Source: Streptacidiphilus sp. 4-A2 (GTDB lineage Bacteria > Actinomycetota > Actinomycetes > Streptomycetales > Streptomycetaceae). From it: 64,000 nt of DNA. Positions 7,501 to 19,900 of the stretch are shown one piece after another. Numbering within the stretch: position 1 is the stretch's first letter; every line of letters begins with the position of its first letter. The notes below the pieces were generated by a model. It was not told where the DNA came from. It saw only the letters and a program-made list of their open reading frames with translations, and made no database searches. The translations under genes and the position numbers were made by a program. The stretch spans positions 992,001 through 1,056,000 of the forward strand of contig JAAFYY010000001.1 of NCBI GenBank assembly GCA_014284505.1, in the 5' to 3' direction.

Positions 7501-10500
7501 CGAAGCCGCGCCCGCTCCCGGACAGCCGCTCCGGCAGCTCGACCTCGGCGAAGACCTCGTCACCGAGGCGCCAGGCGGCGCGCAGCCGCGGAACGCCGGG
7601 CCGTAGTCGAGGCCCTGGCCTCCAGCAGGGCATAGAGGCGGTCCGCGTCCAGCGGGTCCGCGCCGGGTGGCGGCCAGGCCCGGGGCGGGTCCGGCCACGC
7701 CGGTCGTGCCAGGCGTTCGCGGACGTCCAGAGTGCCGACCGCGTGCTGGACCCACGGCGTCCCCGGGCCCGCGGCGGGCTCTTGATCGGCGACCGTCTCC
7801 GGGCGTGAGTGGAACTGCACCGGGCGCCGTCCCGTGTCGTCCGGCGGGCCGACGGTGAGCCGCAGCAGTACCGCGCCGTCGGCGTCCGGCAGCAGCAGCG
7901 GGGCGGCCAGGGTGAGTTCCTCGACCAGTTCGCTGCCGAGCCGGCGCCCGGCGTGCGCGGCCATCTCCAGGAAGGCCACACCTGGCAGCAGCACGGTACC
8001 GGCCACCGTGTGGTCGGTCAGCCATGGTGGTCGGTCAGGGACAGCCGTCCGGTGAACACCGTGCCTGCGCCGCCCGGGAGTTCGACTGCGGCGCCGAGCA
8101 GCGGATGGCCTCCTTCGTGCTGCCCGACGCCGAGCGGGTCGCCTGCGGCCGGGGGCGTCCAGCCAGTAGCGCTGCCGCTGGAAGGCGTAGGTGGGCAGCT
8201 CGACCCGGCGCGCCCCGGTCCCGGAGAAGAGCGGCGCCCAGTCCACCGGCAGGCCGTTGACCTGCGCTTCGGCCAGGGAGAGCAGCAACCGGCGCGGCCC
8301 GCCGTCGTCGCGGCGCAGGGTGTCCAGGACAAGGGTGTCGGCGGCCCGGCGTCGACCGCGGTGTCCTCGATCCCCAGGGTCAGCGTGGGTGCGGGCTGAC
8401 CTCGACGAACGTCCAGTGTCCGGCGTCGAGCAGGCGCTGCACGGCGTCCCGGAAGCGCACGGTGTCGGAGGTTGCGGTACCAGTACTCCGGGCCGAGCGT
8501 GGCGGGGCGGTCCAGTCCGCGTCGACGGTGGACAGCATCGGGACGGTTTCCGGCGCGCGGGGTGATCCCGGCCAGGGCCGCCAGCAGGCCCTCCCTGAGC
8601 GCCTCGACCTGGCGGCTGTGCGAGGCCTGGGCGATGGGCAGCATCCGGGTCCTGACCCCCGCGCCTCGCAGTCGCCCAGCAGGGCCCGGACGGCGTCGTC
8701 AGGGCCGGTCACCACGACTGCCCGAGGAGCGTTGACCGCAGCGACGCCGACCTCTTGATGGGGGTCAGATACTCGTCCAGCTCCTGCGGCGACAGTGCCA
8801 CTCCGGCCATGGCCCGGGCAGGGTGGCCAGGGCGCCACTGCGCAGGACGATCACCCGGGCCGCGTCCTCCAGGGACAACGCCCCCGCGACGCAGGCGGCG
8901 GCCACCTCACCCTGGCTGTGCCCAGTACCGCCGCCGGTTCGATCCCGTGGGCGCGCCACACCGCCGCCAGCGCCACCATCACCGCGAACAGCACCGGCTG
9001 GACCACGTCCAGACGCTCCAGCGAGGGCGCCTCCGGGGCACCTTTGAGCACCCCGGTGGGCGACCAGTCGAGCAGCGGGCCCAGCGCGCGCTCGCAGTCG
9101 GCCATCCGCTGGGCGAACACCAGGCTGGATTCCAGCAGTTCGGCGCCCATGCCGACCCACTGGGCGCCCAGGCCGGGAAAGACGAAGACCGCCTTCCGAC
9201 CGCCCTGCGGCGCGGTCCCGCGTGCGCCGCAGGGCAGCGGCGCCCCGCGCCTTGGAGAGCGCGGCCAGCTGATCGAGCAGTCCGGCCCGGTCCGCACCGA
9301 CGAGGACCGCCCGTTCCGCGAACCGGGAGCGGCCGAGGCCAGCGAGCAGGCCACATCCAGCGCACCCGGGCCCGGCGCGGAGGTCAACCGGGCATGCAGG
9401 GCTGCCGCTTGGGCGCGGCAGAGCGGCGCTCCCCCTGGCCGACAGCGGCCAGACGAACGGCCCCCGGGGCGGCGCGTCCGCAGCGGAGTCCGCGGTGGCG
9501 TCCGGCCCCTCGGGGTGGTCGACCCTGCGAGGGGGCCCGACTCCTCGGGGGCGACTCCAGGATCAGATGGGCATTGGTGCCCTGGCGCCGAAGGAGGAGA
9601 CCCCGGCCGGCGCGGCCGACCGGTGTCCGGCCAGGGCGCGGCGGAGCTGAGCAGCGAAATGCTGCCCTGTGTCCAGTCCACCTGGCTGCTCGGGCGGTCG
9701 ATGTGCAGGGTGCGCGCAGCAGCCCGTGCCGCATCGCCAGCACGGTCTTGATCACCCCGCCTACCCGGCCGCTGCCTGAGTGTGCGTCAGATTTGACTTC
9801 AGTGACCCGACCAGCAACGGCCGTTCCGCGGGCCGGTCCTGACCGTAGACGGCCATAAGGGCCTGGGCCTCGATCGGGTCACCGAGGGTGGTGCCGGTGC
9901 CGTGCGCCTCCACCGCGGTCCACGTCGCCCGGCCGCAGCCCGGCCCGGTCCAGCGCCTGCCTGATCACCCGCTGCTGCGCGGGGCCGTTGGGGGCGGTCA
10001 GACCGTTGCTGGCGCCGTCCTGGTTCACCGCCGAGCCGCGTACCAGCGCCAGCACCGGATGACGTGGCGGCGGGCCGTCCGAGAGCCGTTCCAGCAGCAG
10101 CAGGCCGACCCCCTCGCCGAAGCCCGCGCCGTCGGCGGCGTCCGCGAAGGACTTGCTACGCCCGTCCGGGGCCAGGCCGCGCTGGCGGGAGAAGCCGATG
10201 TAGAGCCCCGGCGTGGACATCACCGTCGCGCCACCGGCCAGGGCCAGCTCGACCTCGCCGGCCCGCAGCGCCTGGCAGGCCAGATGGACCGCGACCAGCG
10301 AGGAGGAGCAGGCCGTGTCCAGGGTCACCGCCGGGCCCTCCAGGCCCAGCAGGTAAGCGATCCGGCCGGACGCCACGCTGGCGATGCTGCCGGTCCCGAG
10401 GAAACCCTCCAGCTCGTCGGGCACCCGGCCCAGCCTGGAGGCGTACTCGCTGTATGACGCCCGCATAGACCCCGGTGCGGCTGCCGCGCAGCGACTGCGG

Positions 10501-10955
10501 GTCGATCCCGGCCCGCTCCACCGCCTCCCAGGCGGTCTCCAGCAGCAGCCGCTGCTGCGGGTCCATCGCCAGCGCCTCACGCGGGGAGATCCCGAAGAAG
10601 CCCGGATCAAAGCCACAGGCGTCGTGCAGGAAGCCGCCCTCGCGGACATAAAGGCTGCCTGGTGTGTCCGGGTCAGCGTCGAACCGGCTCTCCACGTCCC
10701 AGCCCCGGTCGGCGGGAAGGGGCCGACCGCGTCCCGCTCCTTGACCAGCAGCTCCCACAGGTCGTCCGGGGTCCGCACGCCGCCGGGGTAGCGGCAGCTC
10801 ATGGCGACGACCGCGACCGGCTCCCGGGAGTCGTCGAGCAGTTCCCGGTTCTGCTGCCGCAGCCGTTGGTTGTCCAGCAGCGAGGCCCGCAGCGCCGCCA
10901 CCACCTGGTCGGTTTCCACGGAGGCACCCGTCCCTTCCTGTACCGGATCAGTCAC
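4589..10955 (-). CDS. bafAV: type I polyketide synthase subunit 5: module 11 (KS-AT-DH-KR-ACP) plus thioesterase
   Basis: This last subunit, about 2,120 residues after bridging frameshifts, extends the chain once and releases it as a macrolactone. It starts at a GTG (10955) that overlaps the previous PKS stop by 8 bp. The N-terminal docking coiled coil (EETD-like, with [18 protein letters not shown]) precedes KS. Domains are KS about 10830-9540, AT 9195-8380, DH 8110-7230, KR 7220-6130, ACP 5850-5640 and TE 5560-4640. The AT has QASH instead of YASH and GLGAQW instead of GQGSQW, fitting a non-methylmalonyl unit, probably methoxymalonyl. The symbol is assigned by collinearity with bafilomycin; hygrolidin-type enzymes are the close alternative. 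Many 1-bp losses split the frame; none removes a catalytic motif. Confidence 0.82.
4640..5560 (-). other. terminal thioesterase (macrolactonising TE) domain
   Basis: This is an alpha/beta-hydrolase TE following ACP11. The nucleophile is in [14 protein letters not shown] (Ser near 5160), a likely acid in [10 protein letters not shown], and the His in [12 protein letters not shown] (about 4790). It should release the chain as a 16-membered macrolactone. It is spread over three frames by base losses. The last residues run to the stop at 4589 through a low-complexity Ala/Pro-rich tail. Confidence 0.85.
5620..10835 (-). other. PKS module 11: KS-AT(unusual, probably methoxymalonyl)-DH-KR-ACP
   Basis: KS 10830-9540 (DTACSSSL near 10310). 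AT 9195-8380 has GLGAQW (9157-9174), GHSQGE and PIAQASHS (QASH at 8618-8629). DH 8110-7230 has [15 protein letters not shown] and [12 protein letters not shown] 7220-6130 has LDD but an altered nucleotide motif, SGGGALA (6622-6642). ACP 5850-5640 has [10 protein letters not shown]. The expected product is the C2=C3 methoxy-enoate; the AT residues argue against plain methylmalonyl. Confidence 0.82.
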
Positions 10956-13900
10956 GGTCGCCGTCCAGGGCCATCCGGACCAGCTCGTCCACGGCCATCC
11001 CGGCGATGGTCGCCGCCCCGGCGCCCTGGCCTGGGCCTGTCCCGGCGCCCTGGCTCGGGTCCGCGGCGGCCGGGCCGGGTTCGGCGAGCCGCAGCAGGGC
11101 GTCCAGCAGGCCCGCACGGCGCAGCTCGGACGGCTGGATCGCGGCCAGCAGGCTCCGGATCTCCCGGTCCCCGGGTCCGGACGGCGGCGCGGCCTCACCG
11201 GGCACCAGCCGCTCGGTCAGATGGGCGGCGACGGCCGCCGGGCTCGGCTGGTCGAAGACCAGCGTGGCGGGCAGCCGCAGCCCGGTGGCGGCGTTCAGCC
11301 GGTTGCGCAGCTCGACCGACGTCAGCGAGTCGAAGCCGAGCTCCTTGAACGCCCGCTCCGGGTCGACCGCTTCCGGACCGCCGTGGCCGAGGACGTCCGC
11401 GACCCGGCCGCGCACCAGCTCCAGCACCGCCGCCAGACGCTCCTCCTGGCCGAGCGCGGCCAGTCGGCGGCGCAGCGAACCCGCCTCGGCGGCGTCCGTC
11501 CCGGCGGCCGGCCGCCGGCACCGCCGGGGACCAGCCGGGTGAGCAGCGCGGGCAGCGGCCCGCTGCGGGCCGCCGTGCGCAGCCGGGCGAGGTCGAGCCG
11601 GACCGGCAGCAGCAGCGGCTCGTCCGAACCGAGCGCGGCGTCCAGCAGCGCCAGGCCTGCCCGGGTGGAGATCTCGCCGGTACCGCCCGGGCCATCCGCC
11701 GCCGGTCGGTCTCGCCAGGCCGCCGGTCATCGCACTGCGCTGTGCCCACAGCCCCCAGGCCAGGGACTGGCCGGGCAGGCCGCTCGACCGGCGCCACTGG
11801 GCCAGGGCGTCCAGAAAGGCGTTGGCTGCGGCGTAGTTGCCCTGGCCGCGCGTTGCCGACCGTGGCGGAGGCCGAGGAGAACAGCACAAACGCCGACAGG
11901 TCCAGGCCCCGGGTCAGCTCGTGCAGGTTCAGCGCCGCGTCCACCTTGGGCCGCAGCACCCGGCCCAGCCGCCCGGGGTGAGCGCCGCCAGCAGTCCGTC
12001 GTCCAGTACCCCGGCCGCGTGCACCACGGCGGTCAGCGGCCGGTCCTCGGGGATCTCCGCCAGCAGCGCCGCCAGCGCCGCGCGGTCCGCGGCGTCGCAG
12101 CCGGCCACGGTCACCGAGGCGCCGTGGCCGCGCAGTTCCTCGGCCAGCTCCGGCAGTCCGGGTGTGTCCGCGCCGCGCCGTCCGATCAGCAGCAGCCGGC
12201 GGACCGCGTGCGCCGCCACCAGATGACGTGCCGTCAGACTGCCGAGCACGCCGCCCGCTCCGGTGACCAGCACCGTACCTCGCGGGTCCAGCGGCGCGCC
12301 GTCCCGGTCGGCGGTGCCCGCGCGGACCAGCCGTGCGGCATGCAATCGACCGGCGCGTAGGGCGAGTTGCGCCCCCCGCTCGGCGGCTGCCTGACAGGGC
12401 AGCCGTGGCGGCTCCGTCTCGCCGTCGGTGTCCAACAGCAGGAAGCGGTCCGGGTGTTCGGACTGGGCCGAGCGGACCAGCCCGCGCACGGCCGCACCGG
12501 CCAGGCCGGTCACCGGCTCGCCCGGGCCGGTGGCCACCGCGCTCCGGGTGAGCACCACCAACCGGGCTTCTTCCCAACGGGGTTCGGCCAGCCACTGCTG
12601 GATCAGCCGGAGTGCCCGGGTCACCTCGGCATGCACCGATTCCGCGTCGGTTCCCTTGCTGTCGAAGTGAACAAGCACCGCATTCGGCACGGATCGGGCA
12701 TCATCCGCACCCAGCGCGCGTAGGTCGGCGCCTTTCTCACCGTCGAGGACCGCCCACCTCCACGGTTCCCCGGCCAGATCGGCATCGGGAAGTGCGGGCC
12801 ATTCCAGCCGGAAGAGCGAGTCGGCGCCCTCCGTGCCCGCACCGGCGGTGCGCAGAGCGTCCAGCTCCACCGGGCGGACGGCCAGCGACTCCACCGAGAC
12901 AACCGGTCGACCGGTCGGATCGGCCGCGCTGATCGACACGCCGCCGTCCGCACCCCGACTCAGGCGCACCCGCAGCGCGTGGCACCGGAGGCATGCAGCC
13001 GCACCCCGCCCCAGGCGAACGGCAGCCCGGCACTCTCCGGCCCGGCCTGTGGGAGGCGCCGCCCAGCCACAGGCCGTGCAACGCGGCATCCAGCAGGGCG
13101 GGGTGCAGCCCGTATCCGGCGGCCGCCGAGCGCTGCTCCTCGGGCAGGCCCACCTCGGTGAACACCTCGTCGCCGCGGCCCAGGCCGCGCGCAGGCCCTG
13201 GAAGGCAGGGCCGTAGTGGTAGCCGGAGGCAGCGAACCGCTGGTAGAGGGCATCGACCGGGATGGGTACGGCCCCGGGAGGAGGCCAGGCGCCTGCGCCC
13301 ACCTGCGCGAAGCCGGGCTCGGTCGGCCCGGGCGCCGGGGTGATCACCCCGGTGGCATGCAGGGTCCAGTCCGGGGCGGCGGCGTCCTCGCTCCGGGAGA
13401 ACAGGTCGATCGGACGGCGGCCGCTCGCGTCGGCCGGGCCCACCCGCAGTTGCAGCCGGACCGCTCCCTGCGCCGGCAGCAGCAGCGGCGACTGTAGCGT
13501 CAGTTCCTCCACCAGTGCGCAACCGGCCTCGTCAGCGGCCCGCACCGCCAGTTCCACAAAGGCCGCGCCGGGCAGCAGCACCACGCCGGACACCTGATGG
13601 TCGGCCAGGGATGGGTACGCAGCGACAACCGCCCACTGAGTACAGCCCACCCTCCTCCGCCATATCCAGCGCCGCCCCCAGCAGCGGGTGGCCCGCCGGT
13701 CGAGCCCGGCGGCGGCCAGCCCGGGTGCGGATCCGTGGACCGACTCGGGCCAGTAACGCTGGCGCTGAAAGGGTAGGTGGGCAGATCCACCCGCCGCGCC
13801 CGGGAACGCCGAAGACCAGTCCACCGACAACCCACGCGACCACCCCTCACCCACCGAACGCAACACCCGCCCCAACCCACCCTCACCACGCCGCAACGAA

Positions 13901-16900
13901 CCCAGCGCCACCACCGACACCCCACCACATCCGCCGACTCCTCCACCCCCACCCCCAACACCGGGTGCGGACTCGGTTCCACAAAAACCGGAACCCCTCC
14001 CCAACAGGCCACGCACCACCTCCTCGAACCGCACCGTCTCCCGTAGGTTGCGGTACCAGTAACCGGCGTCCAGCGCCTCACCCTCCAACCGCCCACCAGT
14101 GACCGTCGAATAGAACGGCACCTCACCACAACGCGGACAACCGGCGCCAGCGCAGCCAGCAACTCCTCCCGGATCCGCTCCACCTGCACCGAATGCGACG
14201 CATAATCCACCTCCACCAACCGCGCCCGCACCCCACCCACCAACGAACCCACCACCGCACCACCCCGACACCCCCGAAACCACCGTCGAACACGGACCAT
14301 TCACCGCCGCCACCGACAACCCCCCACCCCAACCCCCAACACCCTCCACCTCACCCACCGACAACCCCACCCACGCCATACCACCCCCACCCGCCAACAC
14401 CCCCAACAACCGCGAACGCAACGCCACCACCCGCGCACCATCACCCAACGACAACACCCCTGCCACACACGCCGCCGCAATCTCCCCCTGCGAATGCCCC
14501 ACCACCACATCCGGCACCACCCCAAAACCCCGCCACACCTCCGCCAACGACACCATCACCGCCCACAACACCGGCTGCACCACATCCACCCGACCCAACC
14601 CCGGAGCACCCCCCGACCAGCCACCACATCACCCAACGACCACCCACAAACGGCGCCAGAGCCCGCTCACACTCCGCCAACCGCGCCGCAAACACCGACG
14701 ACTCCCGCAACAACAACCGACCCATCCCCACCCACTGCGACCCCTGCCCCGGAAACACAAACACCGACCGACCATCAGCCAATCGGGGAACGTTCCCTGC
14801 CGGATCGTCAGTTGCCTTTTCCAGCCCTGCCAGCAGCTCCTTGCGGTCGCCGACCAGTACGGTGCGGCAGTCGAAGGTGCTGCGGCGGCTGAGCGACAGG
14901 CCCACGTCCAGCGGGCTGATTCCCGGTTCGGTCGCCACGCGGTCACGCAGTCGGGTCGCGAGCTCCCGCAGCGCCTGCGGACTGCGGGCCGAGAGCGGCC
15001 AGGGCACCACCGGGTCCGCACCGCCCGTAGGCGCAGTCGGCAGTTCGGGATCGGGGGCCTGCTCAAGGATGGCGTGCACATTGGTGCCGCTCAGCCCGAA
15101 CGAGGAGACCCCGGCCCGGAACGGCCGCCCACGCCGCGGCCAGGGCTGGAGCTCGGTGGCCAGGGCCAGCGCCCCGCTCTCCCAGTCGACATGGCCGGAG
15201 GGCCGGTCGACGTGCAGCGTCGGCGGAACCTGGCCGTGCCGCATGGCCAGGACGGTCTTGATCACGCCGGCGACACCGGAGGCGGCCTGGGTGTGGCCGA
15301 CGTTCGACTTGAGTGATCCGACCAGCAGTGGCTGCTCCGGGTCGCGCTCCTGCCCGTAGGTGGCCAGCAGGGCCTGGGCCTCGATCGGGTCCCCCAACGT
15401 GGTGCCGGTGCCGTGCGCCTCCACCAGGTCGACCTCCGTGGCCGCCAGTCCGGCGTTCGCCAGGGCGGCCCGGATCACCCGTTGCTGCGAAGGGCCGTTG
15501 GGGGCGGAGAGGCCGTGCTGGCACCGTCCTGGTTCACCGCCGAACCGCGCACCACCGCCAGCACCGGATGACCGTGGCGGCGCGCGTCCGACAGTCGCTC
15601 CAGCAACAGCACCCCGGCGCCCTCGCTCATGCCCATCCCGTCGGCGGCCTCGGCGAACGCCTTGCAACGGCCGTCCGGGGCCAGGCCGCGCTGCCGGGAG
15701 AAGCTGACAAGGGCGCCCGGGGTGGCCATCACCGCCACCCCGCCGACCAGCGCCAGCGTGCAGTCACCGGCCCGCAGTGCCTGTCCTGCCAGATGCAGGG
15801 CCACCAGCGAGGAGGAGCAGGCGGTGTCCACGGTCACCGCCGGGCCCTCCAGGCCCAGCGTGTAGGCGACCCGCCCGGAGACCACGCTGGGCGCGCTGCC
15901 GGTCAGCAGATGTCCCTCGCCCTGGGCGGACCGGGCCGCGACCGCCGCGTAGTCCGCGTAGTTGACGCCGGTGAACACCCCGGTACGGGTGCCGCGCAGG
16001 GCGACCGGATCCAGCCCGGCCCTTTCCAGCGCCTCCCAGCTGGACTCCAGCAGCAGCCGCTGCTGCGGATCCATCGCCACCGCCTCACGCGGCGAGATAC
16101 CGAAGAACTCCGCGTCGAACTCGGCGGCGTCGTGCAGGAATCCGCCGTAGCGGGTGGTCGCGGTGCCGGGCCGGTCCGGGTCGGGGTCGTACAGCTCGTT
16201 GAGGTTCCAGCCACGGTCCTCCGGGAACTCCGAGAGCACCTCACCGCCCTCGGCCAGCAGCCGCCACAGCGCCTCTGGGCTGCTGATCCCGCCGGGAAAC
16301 CGACAGGCCATGGCGACCACGGCGATCGGGTCGCCGTCGGTGACGGGCGGCGGCTGAACTGGCGTCAATTCGGGTTGTACACTTGACAGTTCGGCGCGGA
16401 TATGATCCGCAAGCACTCTGACCGACGGGTAGTCGAAGACCAGGGTGGACGGCAGCAGCAGCCCGGTGGCCGTGTTCAGCCGATTGCGCAGCTCCACCGC
16501 TGTGACCGAGGTGAAGCCCTGGTCCTGGAAGGCCGCGCCGGGACGCACCGCCTCCACCGAGTCGTGGCCGAGCACCGCCGCGGCGTGGCTGCGGACCAGG
16601 TCGAGCAGTAGCCTGCGCCGTTCGGCCGGGGCCAGCCCGGCCAGCCGGCGCCGCAGCTCAACGGCGGCCGGGGCGTCCTGGTCGGGCGCGGCGGACCGCT
16701 CCAGCGCCCGGCGTACCTCGGGCACCGAGCTGAGCAGCGGGCTGGGCCGGGCCGAGGTGAACACGGCGGCGAACTGCTCCCAGTCGATGTCGGCGACGGT
16801 GAGCACGGTCTCGTCATCGTCCAGGGCCTGTTGCAGGGCGGTCAGCGCCCGGTCGGGGGCGATCCGGGCAGGCCGTGCTGTTCCAGCTTGAACAGGTCCG

Positions 16901-19900
16901 CGTCCGGCCCGGCGGTCCGCTGCTGCCAGGGTTTTCGGCCTGCCAGACACCCCAGTCGACGGTGGTCGCGGTCAGGCCGCGGGCCCGGCGGTGCTGGGCG
17001 AGCGCGTCCAGGTAGGCGTTCCCGGCGGCGTAGGCGGCGTGGTTGCCGCTGCCCCAGACCCCGGCGATGGAGGAGAACAGCACGAAGGCGTCGAGCTCGC
17101 GGTCCAGCAGGGCATCCAGGTGCCCGGCACCGGCGGCTTTGGCTGCCACGATCTGCTCGAACGCCGAGATCGGGGTGGTGTCCAGCGGCGCGAGGGCGAT
17201 GAAGGCGGCGGCGTGGACCACGGCGGTGACCGGGGTGCCTGCGGCGTCCAGGGCTGCGAGCAGCCGCTCGACCGCGGCGCGGTCGGTCAGGTCGCACTGC
17301 GGCAGGCTGAGCCGGGTACCGAGGGCGCCCAGCTCGGTCGCCAGTTCCAACGCCCCGGGCGCCTCCGCGCCGCGCCGTCCCGGCAGGACCAGGTGCTCGG
17401 CGCCGTTGCGGGCCAGCCAGCGGGCGAGGTGCGGGCCGACCGCCCCGTACCGCCGGTGAGCAGCACCGTCCCGCGCGGCTTCCAGGCCCGCGCGGCGCGG
17501 CCGGCGGCCCTGGGGGCGCGGACCAGCCGTCGGGCGAACAGCCCGTGGCCGCGTACCGCCAGTTGGTCCTCGCCGCCCGCCGTTCCGGCGAGCGCGCCGC
17601 CGAGCCGGGCCCGGGCCCGGGCGTCGAGCTCCGGCGGCAGGTCCAGCAGGCCGCCCAGCGCGCGGGCTGCTCCAGCGCCGCGACCAGGCCGGTGCCCAGA
17701 TCAGCGCCTGCGCCGGGTCGGTCACCGGATCGTCCGGGCCGGTGGACACCGCCCGCTGGTGGCGCACCAGAGCGGCGCCTCCAGCCGCAGGTCTCCGAGC
17801 GCCTGGATCAGCGCCACGGTCAGCGCGGCCCCGGCGGGCAGCGCCGGATGGTCGGGTGCGGGAGGTCGTCCACGGCCAGCAGCGACAGCACTCCCGCCGG
17901 CGTCCGCCGGGCGTCTGCGCGAGCGCGGCGGCCAGGGTCCGCGCCAGCCGTTCGCGGTCCACCTCGGCGGCGCCGAGCTCGACCTGTACCACCCGCGCGC
18001 CGAACTCGGCCAGCGCCCGGACCGGGTCGAGCACCCGCTCGTCCTGGCCGTGCCCGGCGGGCAGCAGCACCAGCCAGGTCCCGTCGAGGGCGGCCGGAGT
18101 GGGTTCCGGCAGCGGCTGCCAGCTGATCCGGTACCGCCAGGAGTCGACCGCGGCCGCGTCCCGGCGCCGCTGCCGCCAGCCGCGCAGGGCGGGCAGCACC
18201 CGGCCCAGCGGCTCGGCCTCGACCTCCAGGGTGTCGGCGGCCAGGGCCAGGTCGTCCCGCTCGACCAGTTGCCAGAAGGCATCGTCGGCCGGTTCGGCGT
18301 TCGTCGCTCCGGCGGCCCGGGCCGGCTCCAGCCAGTAGCGCCGGTTCTGGAACGGTAGCTGGGCAGGGCGATCCGCCGGCCCCGGTCCGGCGAAGACCGC
18401 GGACCAGTCGACGGCCACGCCGCGGACCCACAGTTCGGCGGCCGACAGCAAGGCCCGGCGCAGGCCGCCCTCGCCGCGGCGCAGGGTGGCGCCGACGACC
18501 GCGACCGGGTCGTCGTCCCGGCGGGCGTCCTCGACGGTGTCAGTGATCGGCACGGTCAGCACCGGTGCGGCGAGACCTCCAGGAACACCGTGTGCCGCCG
18601 CTCCAGCAGGGTACGCACGGCCTGCTCGAAGCGGACGGTCTGCCGCAGATTGCGCAGCCAGTAGTGGGCGTCCATCCCGCTGGTGTCCAGCCAGTCACCG
18701 GTCACCGTGGACAGCAGCGGCACCCGCCCGGTGGTCGGCCGCAGATCGGCCAGCGCCTCCAGCAGCTCCGGTCCGATCCGCTCCACCTGGGCCGAGTGCG
18801 AGGCGTAGTCCACCTCGATCCGGTGTGCCCGCACCCCCAGTGACTCGCAGCGGGAGAGCAGTTCGGCGAGGGCTGTCGGCTCTCCGGAGACCACCACCGC
18901 CGCCGGTCCGTTGACTGCCGCGACCGACAGCCGCTCGCCCCAGGGCGCGATCTCCGCGAGCGCCCGCTGGTGCGGCAGCGCCAGCGAGGCCATGGCGCCT
19001 CCGCCCGCCAGGGCGCGCAGGGCACGGCTGCGCAGGGCGACCACCTTGGCGCCGTCCTCCAGCGTCAGCGCCCCGGCCACCACCGCCGCCGCGATCTCGC
19101 CCTGGCTGTGGCCCACCACCGCGTCCGGCCGCACGCCCAGGCCTCCCAGAGCGCGGCCAGCGAGACCATCACCGCGAACAGCGCGGGCTGGACCACATCC
19201 ACCCGCTCCATTGACGGCGCGTCATACGCGTTGCGCAGCAGACCGCTGAGCGACCAGTCGACCCAGGGCCGCAGCGCCTGCTCGCACTCGGCCATCCTGG
19301 CCGCGAACACCGGCGCGCTGTCCAGCAGTTCCACCGCCATCCCGGCCCACTGCGAACCCTGCCCCGGGAACACCAGCACCGTGGCGCCCTCGGCCGCCGC
19401 GCCGTCACGACACCACCCCGTCCCCGACCCCGCCCACCGGCGTGGCCAGTTCGCCCAGCCGGGCGGCCGGGTCGGGGCCGAGCAGCACTGCCCGGTGCTC
19501 GAAGGCGGACCTGGTGGTGGCCAGCGAGAACCCGGTGTCGACCGGACGCGGCGGCCGCGGGTCGGCGGCGAGCCGGGCGGCCAGCGCGGCGGCCTGATCC
19601 CGCAGCGCGCCGGCGGTACGGCCGGAGAGGATCCAGGGCACCACCGGCAGCGGGTCGGCCTGCCCCCTGGGGCCTGCCCGTCGGGGTCCTGACCATGGGC
19701 GGCCGGCTCGTCGGGGGCCTGCTCCAGGACGACATGGGCGTTGGTGCCGCTCATGCCGAAGGAGGACACCGCGGCCCGGCGCGGACGGCCGTTCGCGGGC
19801 CACTCCTGGGGCTCGGTGAGCAGCCGCACCGCGCCGGTCGGCCAGTCCGCGTGCGGGGTCGGCCGTCCACGTGCAGCGTGCGCGGCAGTACGCCGTGGCG

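Noticed and set aside
13900..14780. C/A-rich repetitive stretch resembling a CRISPR array or tandem repeat
   Set aside because: There is no regular repeat-spacer period; it translates on the minus strand to a normal AT domain.
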